From: Branchiostoma belcheri
Taxonomy: Eukaryota > Chordata > Leptocardii > Amphioxiformes > Branchiostomatidae
Direction: 5' to 3'
DNA: 64,000 nucleotides
NCBI RefSeq assembly: GCF_001625305.1
Contig: NW_017804431.1
Location: 924,096 to 988,095, forward strand
Shown here: piece by piece, positions 31,521 to 41,900 of the stretch
Position numbering within the stretch: position 1 is the first letter of the stretch
Layout: each line of letters starts with the position of its first letter
Notes under the pieces: model-generated
The model's input: only the letters and a program-made list of their open reading frames with translations
Database searches by the model: none
Told to the model about the DNA's origin: nothing
Translations under genes and position numbers: made by a program

Positions 31521-34019
31521 GTGAGTGTCATTGCTGACACATTCGCATTGCTGGTGGCGTCACAGTGAGATGGGTTGTAGACAGTGCTGTGTACCGGTTC
31601 GCTGGAAGTAGTTTCTGACTTGTGTCCAAAAAAGCCTGAATGCCAGGAACTAGCCATGTCACATTCCCCTTGTTTTTCTAAACCACCTTGTCATCAGAGG
31701 GCAGGTAAGTGTCATTGCTGATGGGCGTCACAGAAAGATTTGTTGTGGATAGTGCTGTGTACCGGTTCGTTGGAAGTAGTTCCTGACTTGTAAAAATGTT
31801 TAGGTCCAAGTCCAAAAAAAAAAAAAAAACGCTGAACGCCAGGAACTTGTCATGTCACTTTTTATTCCTAACCACCTCGTCATCAGAAGACAGATGAGTT
31901 ATGCAATGCATATGCACAGCGACAGACAAAAGAATGTGGAAGACATTGACTGCCCACCTCAGTGTCAAGCACTCAAACGTGGCAATATGTTGGTGATGGT
32001 GTGTGTCATTGTCAAGACGTTGATGTAGGTACGGAAACGGTACAGTCGCCTGCAACATCCAAAACAGCTAGTAAAAGTTCTTGCTTCTTCGCAGACTTCA
32101 GTTCTGTCTATTGCCCTATGCGATTTCCTATATGAAAATTCAAGAACATTGTATGCAGGTTTGATACAACTTAAGCTTCGCAACTGCTTTCTTTCTTTCG
32201 CTCTCTTCTCGCAAATTTTTAGAGTAACAGGCTGAAAAGTTTTATCATTAAAGAAAATGGAAGGAAAGAAAGATCTAGTCCAAGGTCATGGGTCTTCAGA
32301 TCAGGGTCAGAAGCAGGGTACGAGTATGGGTATCATAACAGCTTAAGATTGCATCAAGGCGGGATGCCAGCTATCACATTTCTCCAAGGTCACGGATATT
32401 TGCCCTTGGCATTTTTCTCCGCCTTCCCCGTTTCCCGCCCGCGGAGTTCCTTGTGTTCGATTACGCCAGTAGACCGGAGACCGCTGTGCGACTGCAGGGC
32501 GACTGCTGTGCGATTGCTGTGCGACCGACTCCCCCGGTACCTCCCAGGAACTGTTTCCGCCCTTCTAGGAAAAACGTCCGATAAAATACCAGACAGTTTG
32601 GCCCACTTCCAGTCAACTTCAACCGCCCAGAGACCTAGTTTTTAAAACACGTTGTCGGTTATTGAGTGAATACTCTCTTGAAGGTGACATCGAACGGTGT
32701 GGTGCAAGGTGTGAGCAACACTAGGAGTTTGTGAGCCATGTATGGGTGCTATACATCAAATTTGTGTCGAAAACACAAAGCATACGTTTATTATGAAGAC
32801 GTGACATTTTGGCCCACCCCTAGTCGCCCTGAACTGCCTGGGGACTCAGTTTTTTGAAACATTACCTGGCATCCAGTCTTAGTATTAAATCGGTCCTGCC
32901 AAACACAGTGCTTGGCATGAGAGCGCACAGTAACACATGATGTAGCCTAAACAGGGTCTAAGCGACCAAACGACGATAAAAGAGCGCTCCTAGTTAAAGA
33001 AAAGTCCCGCTGGTTGTGGTTTTAACCTATCACGATGGTCTCGTCTTTGAGTTGATCTTTCTTCCCGGTGTGTCTGGAATAATTGGAAATGTAAGGCAGC
33101 CGGTTCGCGGTTTGTCCTAAGTTATCACAGGGTCATCTTGGAGTGTAATGCCGAGGACAGGGTCTGGAATTCGCGCAAAACGTGATACAGAACTTACTAA
33201 TAGTCTAAGCAGTTCCCTTACCACAAAATGGTACTACCAATTATGACTTATTCACGTTGATTGTATTCTTAACCTGTAGGGTGACTGAGTCACAACTTTT
33301 GCCGATAACACGTGGTTTTAGTTACACTGATGTCGCCCACACACAAGGCCGGACCTTCTACTAACCTTTCCCATAATTGAATGTGATTTGTCATATGGAC
33401 CAAGGCATATCTGACCTTCCTTCACATGCATGGCAAGAGCTTAATAGTTTGAAAGGACTTGGAATGGACTAAAATAGGGTTTTGTACTCATCTTCAACTG
33501 TTTTCAACCAGTTCTGCATTAAATGCTCAATGTCACTGAAATTCATTTGCTTTATTGTTTTTAAAGAAACCTCTATTCTTATCCATCTGTTTTGTTCCTT
33601 TTTAATTCATGAAATACACAAATTGCCCTGCTGAACGCTTTCCATTGCGGTCATGGGGGAATAAGTTATTGTTAGACAAGTTACATGTATAGCAAGAAAC
33701 AGGTATGGCATTTTTATTTTATCAGTAGATAATGAGCAATGACCTGTTTTTCACATGTTGGAAGTTTTCACGTGAATTTAATAACATCATATTTTCATAT
33801 TTGTGTTCCTCCAAAGGTGGTGCTAATCCATTTTTTTTCCTTCAGGGTAAGCTGATCCGCGAGCTCCGTGTGAAGAACAAGTTTCTGCGAGACATGGTGC
33901 AGAACCAGGAGGACATCCTGGAGGATCTGCGGGAGGAGGAGGAGCAGGAGGCAGAGGCGGTGGCCAGGAACCCCACACCCAGCTCCCGGTTTAACAGGGC
34001 TGCCTGGCGGAGGAACTGA
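30936..34019 (+). CDS. secreted acidic coiled-coil protein, two exons, family unknown
   Basis: Exon 1 is 30936-31520 and exon 2 is 33846-34019, joined in phase 0 (ACAG/GTGAGT donor, T-rich TTCAG acceptor), giving 252 residues. Residues 5-27 form a signal peptide (WWSLAVVVCVFLTSSNVADA, cleavage likely after ADA or nearby). The mature N-half is acidic, with two SWED motifs and a DDDDSD run. A seven-proline tract lies at 140-146. The C-half, about 155-230, is a charged heptad-type coiled coil that spans the splice junction; the tail ends FNRAAWRRN. It probably acts outside the cell as an oligomerising protein (inference). A second in-frame ATG at codon 5 gives a slightly better signal peptide. 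I do not recognise a family. Both exon ends have duplicated non-coding copies nearby. Confidence 0.75.
31505..31895 (+). repeat. tandem duplication of the exon 1 end and its splice donor
   Basis: CTCGTCATCAGAAGACAGGT (31505) recurs as CTTGTCATCAGAGGGCAGGT (about 31687) and CTCGTCATCAGAAGACAGAT (about 31876). Between them TGCTGTGTACCGGTTCG, GAAGTAGTT, CTGACTTGT and GCCAGGAACT also repeat. The second copy keeps a good GTAAGT donor; the third has lost GT. Confidence 0.9.
31896..33845. other. rest of the intron
   Basis: No further exon is evident. It holds GC-richer unique sequence at 32400-32640 and AT-rich text near the 3' end, with a T tract before the 33846 acceptor. Confidence 0.5.
33846..34019 (+). 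CDS. exon 2 of the coiled-coil gene
   Basis: 57 codons starting GKLIRELRVKNKFLRDMVQ, continuing the coiled coil into a glutamate-rich stretch (REEEEQEAEAV) and a short basic tail, then TGA. Confidence 0.78.
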   Translation, partial: GKLIRELRVKNKFLRDMVQNQEDILEDLREEEEQEAEAVARNPTPSSRFNRAAWRRN

Positions 34020-34172
34020 AAACTTTGTAAGAATGCGGGACAGCTAGGTCGGCTGATAGAAAATGACCACGGTATAACCGCGGACTTGCCCCTACTCTGT
34101 AGTTAAGGTGACAAATAGGAAGAGGAATTGAAAACTTAGATTTACCAATGGCAGAAAATACCAGTAAAGTTG

Positions 34173-34409
34173 AGTAATGAATAGCAAAGTTCTTTGATCA
34201 CAACCGTTTATTTTTCACTTGCCGACGTTTCGATGACCGTCTGTCATCTTCATCAGGGGAATTCTGACTGGTTTACTGTGCACTGACGCTAGATGTTACT
34301 TGGTGAATAGTGCACTAAAGGTGTTACATAGTTCACAGTACGGTCATCGAAACGTCGGCTCGTAAAAATAAATGGATGTGATTAAAGAAATTTGCTATTT
34401 ATTCGTTAC
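34173..34409. mobile_element. foldback MITE, 237 bp
   Basis: Inverted arms of about 70 bp: left GTAATGAATAGCAAAGTTCT ... CCGACGTTTCGATGACCGT; right ACGGTCATCGAAACGTCGG ... GCTATTTATTCGTTAC. A GTCATCTTCATCAGGGG word sits just inside the left arm. It lies in the 3' region of the coiled-coil gene. Confidence 0.87.
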
Positions 34410-34492
34410 CAACGTGATGAAATTATCTACGAAAGTTTGGTAATGTTTACTTTGGATTTTGATAAACACTACTGGACCTTACAGTGGTAGTA

Positions 34493-34498
34493 AATAAA
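34493..34498 (+). terminator. candidate poly(A) signal
   Basis: An AATAAA hexamer about 475 bases after the stop codon of the coiled-coil gene, beyond the MITE. The choice among AT-rich sites is uncertain. Confidence 0.3.
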
Positions 34499-34522
34499 AG
34501 TCAAGTCTGGTGATATGGCGAC

Positions 34523-34650
34523 TTAGGAACCCCACCCACAGTTCCCGGTCTGGTTAAGGACAACAGTAACGGGGTTCCAGGAAAGCAACAGGAAATGTTA
34601 ATGGTATAATCATTGCCCTTACACTGCAGTAAGGTGACAAATAGGAAACA
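34523..34650 (+). pseudogene. duplicated end of exon 2 and its 3' UTR
   Basis: AGGAACCCCACCCACAGTTC and CCGGTCTGGTTAAGG match the exon 2 segment at 33966 (AGGAACCCCACACCCAGCTC, CCGGTTTAACAGG). Then AATGGTATAATC and AAGGTGACAAATAGGAA match the 3' UTR at about 34070-34120. The offset is about 560 bases, with the 237-bp MITE between copies. Confidence 0.78.
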
Positions 34651-35811
34651 AATGTTGTCTCATTTCAGTTCTAGTTCAAGTCTGAAAGAATGGTCAAAAG
34701 AATTTCACATTTGGAAAGTTTTCAGCTCAAGACCAAAATCAGTTTTCAGTATGAAGACAGATTAAAAATTCTAAAAGGTATCATAGACACTATAAAAAGG
34801 AAACATAGATGTTTCAAAACCCTGTGCATCCAACATGATGTTGTAATTGACGCCTTTCAGTATCCAACCATTCGTGGTTTGGTTTCGTTGTTTGAACATT
34901 ATTTTTATTATCTTAGCTTTAATCAGTATTTCATTTTATTGTTTTGTTTCTTTATTTTCTTGCTTATCTTTTGTAGTTCCAGTGATAATGCGTTTCTTCA
35001 CCGCTACTTGTTCTAAATTCGAAAAATAGATGGAAAACAGAACAGTGTACGTATGGATTGATAGGTTACAATATATTTATAGTGTATGCCAAAAAAACAG
35101 TTACTCAAGCAACTGGATATGATTTTGGATGTCTGGATGTCTAACCTTCATCGACGTATTTATAGTGTATTTCTTGAAAATGGTAGCATATGTATTAATT
35201 AAGATACCCAACTATTTAGCAGATTAATAACTACTTGATGTAGTACATTATTTTGGGATGGCGTCAAACGGAAAAAAATTATATCGATACTGATATGTAA
35301 TACTGATTAAATTTTTGAGGATTTAAATTATTTTTCCACATTCTTTTCAAACAGTTTTGAGCAAACTGTGCACCAGGTTAGGACTCCCTATAGTGTAAAA
35401 TTCAGCGACTAAAGAACCTTGAAACGCAGACAACTTGTGTCTCAATTAAAACTGCATTTCCTTATGTAATGGTTGGCATTCCCCTAAAACTAATTTTCAA
35501 AGCGACCGAACGGGTGCCTTTGCTTGAGACGGTTTAATTTTCCTCATTATCAAAAGCATACCTAGCAGATGACCTCTTGGAGGTCACAGACCGAGGGCGG
35601 CCATCTTGGATTAATCGCCCACCTGTGAGGCTTGACCTGATTTCATGGGATACTTGAGGAGTCATCTGCGTTAGAGGAGCTTTGCTAACCTGCTAATAAT
35701 GTCGGAACTCATCAGAAACAGACGATAGGGGCCTCAGGGGGCAAACCGCAAAATACCCACCGCAAGTTGGGCTTGCAGGAGTAGAAAGGAGGCGTCTTAC
35801 TTTTATTTAAA
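34651..35811. other. AT-rich intergenic stretch
   Basis: A dispersed-repeat fragment lies at 35085-35140 (ATGCCAAAAAAACAGTTACT, CAAGCAACTGGATATGATTT). Otherwise nothing is recognised; open frames here are rich in low-complexity F/Y codons. Confidence 0.5.
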
Positions 35812-36062
35812 TTGAACGGCTCTTGGTGGCAAATGTGCTGATGTTGACACTTTGGCGCACCAAATCCGCAGTGTGTTTTTCGTACACAAACAGATTAGCC
35901 TGAGAGGCTCGGTGGGCGTCACTCCACTGTGCAGGTACCGGTGGAGAAGTCGTGTTAAGTGCCTTTCCCAGGGGCACAATGTCGGGCCACGGTGGGTATC
36001 GAACCCAGGACCTATTGGTTCCGAGTCCAACGCTCTAACCGTTGCGTCATCGACGCCACACT
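35812..36062 (-). mobile_element. tRNA-derived SINE, reversed copy
   Basis: On the minus strand GGTTAGAGCGTTGGACTCGG leads to GGGTTCGATACCC, a good B box, followed by GCCCCTGGGAAAGGCACTTA and ACACGACTTCTCC, the shared SINE body. It is related to the 621-845 family but has its own tail. Confidence 0.86.
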
Positions 36063-37682
36063 CAGTCAAAAATTCAAAGGGACGTAAGTTAAAAGTGGTG
36101 CGAAGATATGAAACGTACAACGTTGAAAAATGTTTGGAGATGTATGAATCTACTGCAGCATTTCATAGCTGGTAGAACTTGCAGAAATGTTCTATATGAG
36201 AATGAAAGTCTCTACAAATCTGTATGACGATGAGAGTGTAACTTTGGGGACTTCGTAAACATTTCAATATGTTTGATTGCATTCCATAACAAACTTAGTT
36301 GTAGAAATAAGGCCAAAAGGGTTAAGACATTATTTTGAATACCAGAATTTGTAGCCATAACACAAAAAGAACGAGGTTCCACTAAACATTTTGAAACAAA
36401 CAAAAAGATGAAAAACAGACGTTACCACTCTTTTCAGGCATTGCAAAAACTCCAGAAAAGTGGTGAAAGATCAAAGTTTTGATAGGGCCGTATGGAAAAA
36501 CTTGGAATGTTATACTTTGGAATACCTAACGTTTTTAAACTTTGTAAGAAAGTTCTGTGAAGTGAAGACCATGATTCTTGACATGACCGTCTTAAAAGGC
36601 TCTGGGATAATTGAAGACCATAGTTTTTGACAGCGTCTTATGGAAAAGCAAAACATTTTGTAGTCTGTAATACTTGACGTTTTCAAACACTGTGGAAGAA
36701 AACTTGGACATTTTTGCGGCATGACAAACCGTTTGAGCGAGTTGACAATACAGAGATACAAACGACATCCAGCCATCCTGAATTTGGCAAGTTTGTATGA
36801 TGGAAAAGCGAAGCGTTCTGTAGTCTGGAATAAGTTTTCAAACACTGCTGACAACACATGAAACAAACGACATCCAGGCTTCAAGGTTAGGCACAGCGGA
36901 GGCCGAACCGCCTCTGGGTTGAAACAGTGTTAATCTTGATAAGTCAGAAATGCGTCGCACCCTTGACTTGTTGCCTCTGGGCAGATATTTCTCTTCATCA
37001 CCCGTCAGTGTATAATCTCCGAGCAGATTTCAGGGGGCAACACCCCGCCGGTTTCTGACTGGCCCCATGATCTGACTGCAAAACCCCCGAGGCCCTTCTA
37101 CGTATTTAGGAAGTTCGGGACAATGTCATCAAAACTTAGTTGTGTGAAGAATCCTTGTTACGGCTTTGCCAAGTTGTACAATGAAAAGACGGACACGAAC
37201 CAGGACATTATTTTTTTCATTACATTTACATTCAAGTGTTCAAGCACATATATAGTGTAGTATTTCAGCATTGGAACATGCTTCGAAACTATCCTTTTTT
37301 ACGGACAAGACATTCATAGATCCGTCGGTGGTTGCAATTGGTTCTGACCCAGCCTACTATAAAATCCAACGACATCGCGAAAATTGTCCGACGATCTACC
37401 ACGAAGGTAACGTGGATTCTTCTACGTTCAGATGTTCAGACCTTAAACGTAGCCATTAATGGTTTCCCCAAGTTTGCTGGTTACGATTGACAATGCACCT
37501 CATTTGGAAGGTTCTCGCATAGCCTACTTGGAAATTGTACGGCGAATTCGAGACACCTTAATCGTAACCATTAATGGTTTCCCCGAAGTTCGCCTGTTCC
37601 GGGTGATAATACGGCTCATCTGGAAGGAATGACGGCGTGACCCTCCCAGCACGGCCCCGTCTGGAACCGCTTCTGCCCCAGA
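36063..37682. repeat. degenerate repeats, otherwise unassigned
   Basis: Around 36482, 36632 and 36793 a GTATGGAAAA-type word with GTTTTTAAAC/GTTTTCAAACACTG context recurs at about 150-160 bases. CGTAACCATTAATGGTTTCC or a variant recurs near 37447 and 37563. No gene recognised. Confidence 0.5.
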
Positions 37683-38065
37683 CGTGATGACACACCGTTA
37701 GCAGCGCAGGGCCAGACAGGGCGGCCTGCACGTGCGTACGCTAAAGGGACGAGGGCCTTGATGTAGCCTCCACCAGGCCTTCCTAAGGGGCTATGGATGG
37801 TAGAATTTGGCAAAAATAAGGGTCCATAGTTGGCCAGACGTGCACGTGATGACACAGCGTTAGCAGCGCAAGGCCAGACAGGGCGGCCCGCACGTGCCTA
37901 CGCTTAGCGTGGCTAACTCTCCCCTAGCTATTTAGCCTCCAACAGGCTTTTCTTTTTAGGTTATAGATGGTAGAATTCGGACACGTGCCTACGCTTAGCG
38001 CGTCTAGCTCCCCACTATATAGCCTCCATTTCCGTCAGGATACAGATGGTAGAATTCGGCCAACA
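37683..38065. repeat. tandem duplication containing MITE ends
   Basis: CGTGATGACACAGCGTTAGC plus GGCCAGACAGGGCGGCC recurs 165 bases apart (about 37683 and 37848). Each is followed by a copy of the TAGCCTCCACCAGGCCTTCC terminus and GGTAGAATTCGG (about 37763, 37930, 38020). Only one TIR type is present, so these are solo ends that were carried along by local duplication. Confidence 0.82.
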
Positions 38066-38495
38066 GGTAAGGTCTCTGAGAGAGTGAGTCTAGGGTGACA
38101 CAACACTGGCAAATTCTCCCTATTTAAATCTAAAAGGGCCTTTTGTATCTTACTCCATCATGTCTAACTCTAGAACAGGGTACAGAAAAGTGTACTATGC
38201 CGGCTAACTCCCCTGGATTATTATTTCCAGCAACTTGGCAACATTACGGTCCGTACGTAGTTAATCAGAGGAGTGAACCTTACTAAGCGTAACATTTCCC
38301 CTTGGCAAATGAAACAATGTGTTGGCCAGACTCCCGTGGCAAGTTATTCTGCCTATTTGGCTGAATTGTTCTTTCTGTCAGTCATCCTTTGTTAGTCTGG
38401 GGGCAGTAGCCTTTATTCTCCTTTTGAGTAGATATATTTGTATAGAAAGCCGTGTTAGTCACGGAATTTGTAGCTGTTCAAATTTGTGAAACAGC
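38066..38495. other. unassigned non-coding stretch
   Basis: No gene or clear repeat recognised. Confidence 0.4.
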
Positions 38496-38818
38496 TTAAC
38501 CCTATCTAGACCGGGCTTTTTTGGGACCGGGAACTCAGAACTCGCGAACTGTATATCGTATGACCACCAAATTTTTAGAGAATAGTTTACTACTAAAAAA
38601 AAAAACGATAACAATTTCATGTCGTTATGACGTAATATGGTTGCCATGGCAACACCAAAATTCAGTATCTTATTCCACTGATTCAAAATTGATTGTAAGA
38701 ATATTTTAGGAAAAGTCACCAAGTTTGGTGGTTCTATCGCGAGTCGTTCGGATGCTATCCGACATCAAAGTTGGCGCGGGCACTTTTAGCCCTCACTCCC
38801 CGGTCTAGATAGGGTTAA
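38496..38818. mobile_element. piggyBac-type MITE, 323 bp
   Basis: The element is bounded by TTAA. The left end is TTAACCCTATCTAGACCGGG; the right end is CCGGTCTAGATAGGGTTAA. A TTAA target site followed by CCCT is the piggyBac signature. There is no transposase frame. Confidence 0.88.
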
Positions 38819-39210
38819 ACTCGACGTGACAAAATATGGTAGGGATGGTACGGGTTCTGAATTTAGTGTATAGTAAGTATAGTAGAGACCGCCCCCATGT
38901 TTCGGCACGTGTCATTGTTTATTCAGGCTCACTTTGAAACCCATTTGTGGATATTTGGTGACAACTGGCAAGGTGGTCTTTCTACTAAACCAACAACGCA
39001 GCAGTCCAATGTACACAGTGTCCGTGACACAACATCGGTAAAATTTATTTTCTCTTCTTTGAAACTTTGGCAGAAGTGCCAAGTGTCAGGACCAAGAGAG
39101 AAAGGCTTTCCAGATGTCAGGCATTGCCCCGCTTTTAAATGATCCATGCAGGAACTGCTTTTTGGTGGTTTGGCCATTCAGTGACAAGTACTCCAAACGT
39201 ACCATTTATC
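38819..39210. other. unassigned non-coding stretch
   Basis: No gene recognised. Confidence 0.4.
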
Positions 39211-39409
39211 TAGCTTCCACCAGGCATTTCTAAGGGAATGCGGATCGTAGAATTCGGCAAAAAGAGAGTAAAATTGGCCAAGGGAGTCCTGCCGCGGGGA
39301 GGTAGTTTCTTTCCCTCCGTCCAGTCAAACCTACATGTACAAGGCGGCCAAACTCCCCTGGCAAATATTCTCCTATATATAGCCAGTGTAGTTAGTCTGG
39401 TAGAGACTA
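39211..39409 (+). mobile_element. TA-flanked MITE, 199 bp (TAGCCTCCACCAGG family)
   Basis: Starts TAGCTTCCACCAGGC and ends GTCTGGTAGAGACTA. The interior is nearly collinear with the 23678-23877 copy. Confidence 0.88.
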
Positions 39410-39899
39410 TCATTTATCTAACTCTAATAATTGGCTGCTAGAAATAGTAGAAACTGTCCCGTTGCTTGCAAATCTGCAAATTGTACTTCCTGGGCCGGGA
39501 ACTTCTCCGGTACGTTATTCCGACTACTTTGTTATAATTTGGTCAATTTTTACTATACTCAACAAACCATCGGGGTCTGATAGAGGCTACTGTAAACATT
39601 GAACTACAGAACGTTGTCCCATTAACTAACCTTTCTCTCTGCCTGCATGATGCAATAATGTTTGAAGTTTGCCGTCCACTGACTTACGGCCAACAGACGA
39701 CACTACAACCTTAGAAGTATATTTTGTTAGGAACTCTCTTGGAGAAGGAGCCTGCCAAGGTGATTGCGCAATTCATTACGCCTATAAGATAATCACCTTC
39801 AGATGTCCCTCTTATACAGCAACCCCATTACGAGTACAGCTAAATGTGTTGCTGCTAAAAGTCATACTGTGACAAACATTTAACCCAATACTAAGTGAC
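39410..39899. other. unassigned non-coding stretch
   Basis: No gene or repeat recognised. Confidence 0.4.
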
Positions 39900-39987
39900 A
39901 CTTCTAAGACCAAACCCAATACGCTGGAAGATCATTCTTCTGGGGGACATTTTGTGATTTCCATCGTGACTGAACCTATAGAATCAA

Positions 39988-40100
39988 CCATATTTGGGCA
40001 TAGCCCCTGATTTTCGCGGGCTTGACTAACGTCTGACAGAATTCTGTCAAACGTTCGTCAAGCCCGCGAAAATCAGGGGCCCATGCCCAAATATGGTTAA
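39988..40100. mobile_element. perfect-like hairpin, about 110 bp
   Basis: AACCATATTTGGGCATAGCC, CCTGATTTTCGCGGGCTTGA and GTCTGACAGAATTC meet their inverse GAATTCTGTCAAAC, TCAAGCCCGCGAAAATCAGG and GCCCAAATATGGTT. The paralogous copy at 40690-40765 keeps only the right arm. Confidence 0.9.
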
Positions 40101-40197
40101 TTTATGCCGACGTCATGAACAGTCCTTCGAAAGGGCAAAGGGCGGGTGGTGGTTGCTCTGACGTAAACCACATGTAAGCAAGAATCGAAATTACATC

Positions 40198-40604
40198 TAA
40201 GGCCACACCATGTAAATTTTATGGATGACGTCCTTTGGAGACCCTAAATCTAATGCGAGAGGGCGAAAAAAAACAAGAAAGGCCCTAAAAAACAAGATGC
40301 CTAGATTAGAAATATACTAAGAGACGACAAATGTTAGGACACAAATTGAATGAGGTGACAAGGTGTAACAAGCAAGAAGTCTTTTATTCATCATCAAAAC
40401 AGCAATAAATCAGGTGGAACAGCAGTTGTCGTCCTGTCCTGTTTTCGCGTTACGGGTTTCACGTCAATCTGACGATTTGCGGCACTGTCGTGACTCTTTG
40501 GTCATAGTTACAGGAAGCGAAATTTCTTGTTTTTTTTTTCTAGGAAGAGGCCAAAATCAATGCGCGCGCGGACGTCATCCATAAAATTTACTTGGTGTGG
40601 CCTA
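40198..40604. mobile_element. GGCCACACC-type MITE, 407 bp, second subfamily
   Basis: TIRs: TAAGGCCACACCATGTAAAT plus TTTATGGATGACGTC at the left, and the inverse GACGTCATCCATAAAATTTA plus CTTGGTGTGGCCTA at the right. The outer 12 bases match the 14135-14458 family; the inner sequence does not. Confidence 0.9.
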
Positions 40605-41245
40605 AAATCAAACCCAGCATGCTGAAAGGGATTGCAGTTCAGCGATCAGATCGTTCTTCTGAGGGACATTTTGTGGTTATCAGGGTAAATCAACCCATAC
40701 AAGCTTTTCTGTCAGACGCTTGCCAAGCCCGCGAAAATCAGGGCCCTATGCCCAAATATGGTTAATATATGCAAACGTCACAAGAAACCGCAAAGGGAGG
40801 GTGATCGTAATGTTATGACGTACACCACATGTAAGAATCGAAATTACGGACATCAAAAAGCACTATCGAGCCATATAAGAGAAATAAAATTATATCTCTT
40901 TATTGAACATTATTTCCAGCTGGGAAAATTCACCACAACAGTATATATACATGTCGAACGTTACCTACAGAATTATCTACATAGATTCGGAACTCATTTT
41001 TGCTTCACGAAGCACCTAAAATCCAATTTTAAACTGTTAAATACGGAGGTACCGATTCTTTCTAATCTGTAGTCATCGATTTTGAGCGCAGATAACGGTT
41101 TTTCACGTTTGAATGAGCGCGTGAGCGGGTAGAGAGCATGAGAGCGTACAACTCTCCGATAATTCTCGTTGTCTGGCGTAACGAAAATATGGCTTAGGAT
41201 GCCGAAAGACGGGGCCACATTCGTCGAATACGATTTCTCAGAACC

Positions 41246-41447
41246 TAGTCTCCACCAGACTCCATTGCAGGTTGAATAAATAGTAGAAAATGGGCCTAAA
41301 AATAATGTAGCTGGGGAGTTGGCCGGGTATGGAGGGCCTAGTTTGTCTTTTAGGCAGATTTCTACTATCTATTCGGTCGTCTGCTCAAATGCAGCCGCCA
41401 GATGATGATGACTATCTTTCAGCCTGCAATGACGTCTGGTGGAGACA
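41246..41447. mobile_element. TIR MITE, 202 bp
   Basis: The left end TAGTCTCCACCAGACTCCAT plus TGCAGGTTGAA is inverted at the right as TTCAGCCTGCAATGACGTCT plus GGTGGAGACA. An inner TAGTAGAAA/TTTCTACTA pair extends the foldback. The terminus resembles the TAGCCTCCACCAGG family but the body differs. Confidence 0.85.
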
Positions 41448-41689
41448 AGTCAGAATTAACCGTCGACATAGATCTATGACATTTTCTGCCACAATATGGC
41501 TGTAGTTTGCACGGTAGTCAAACTTTAGTACGACATATGCGACCGTGCCCTAAGCCAAAGTAGCACAGAGATATACCAACGGAGAGCCTAAGCATTAGAC
41601 ACTAGACTCAACATTACAGTTCTAGAATCCGGCAGCGTATCACAGGTGTTGGCTGCTCGCCTGGACAGCTGTGACTCGTTTGACTAACG

Positions 41690-41900
41690 AGAGGGAAGAT
41701 TGTTTAAGTTTGCCAAGATCTGCTCCAAGTTCGCCTCGGCTTGTCAACAACTTTCTTCAGGCATTCGTCTTCCACTGTGTCCGGTATAGCGATGCGGCAG
41801 CAACTAATATAGCGCTGCACCTCTGGCGTTTTCCTCCAGTAGTGACCCATGTATGCTTTGTAGATGTTCAAAGAGTCTGAGGTCGAAGTTATGGTCCAGG
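41690..41900 (-). pseudogene. possible decayed coding fragment, unrecognised
   Basis: One minus frame reads protein-like text (YKAYMGHYWRKTPEVQRY, CRIAIPDTVEDECLKKVVD, KPRRTWSRSW) to a TAA at about 41703, with no start and an upstream stop near 41940. Another frame is open upstream (GPVLVLDHNFDLRLFEHL). This fits a frameshifted remnant, perhaps of a transposase, but I cannot name it. Confidence 0.25.

Larger units (their letters stand above)
39900..40860. repeat. direct duplication (about 715-bp offset) with hairpin and MITE
   Basis: Segments 39900-40195 and 40610-40860 are copies: CATTCTTCTG/CGTTCTTCTG, GGGACATTTTGTG, CCCAAATATGGTTAAT, CCACATGTAAG and AATCGAAATTAC occur in the same order. 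A GGCCACACC MITE occupies the space between them. Confidence 0.85.

Noticed and set aside
31082-31657. 191-codon minus frame opposite exon 1 of the coiled-coil gene
   Set aside because: It is rich in Ser and Gly, complementary to the acidic coding strand, with no motif. It is a shadow of a GC-rich exon.
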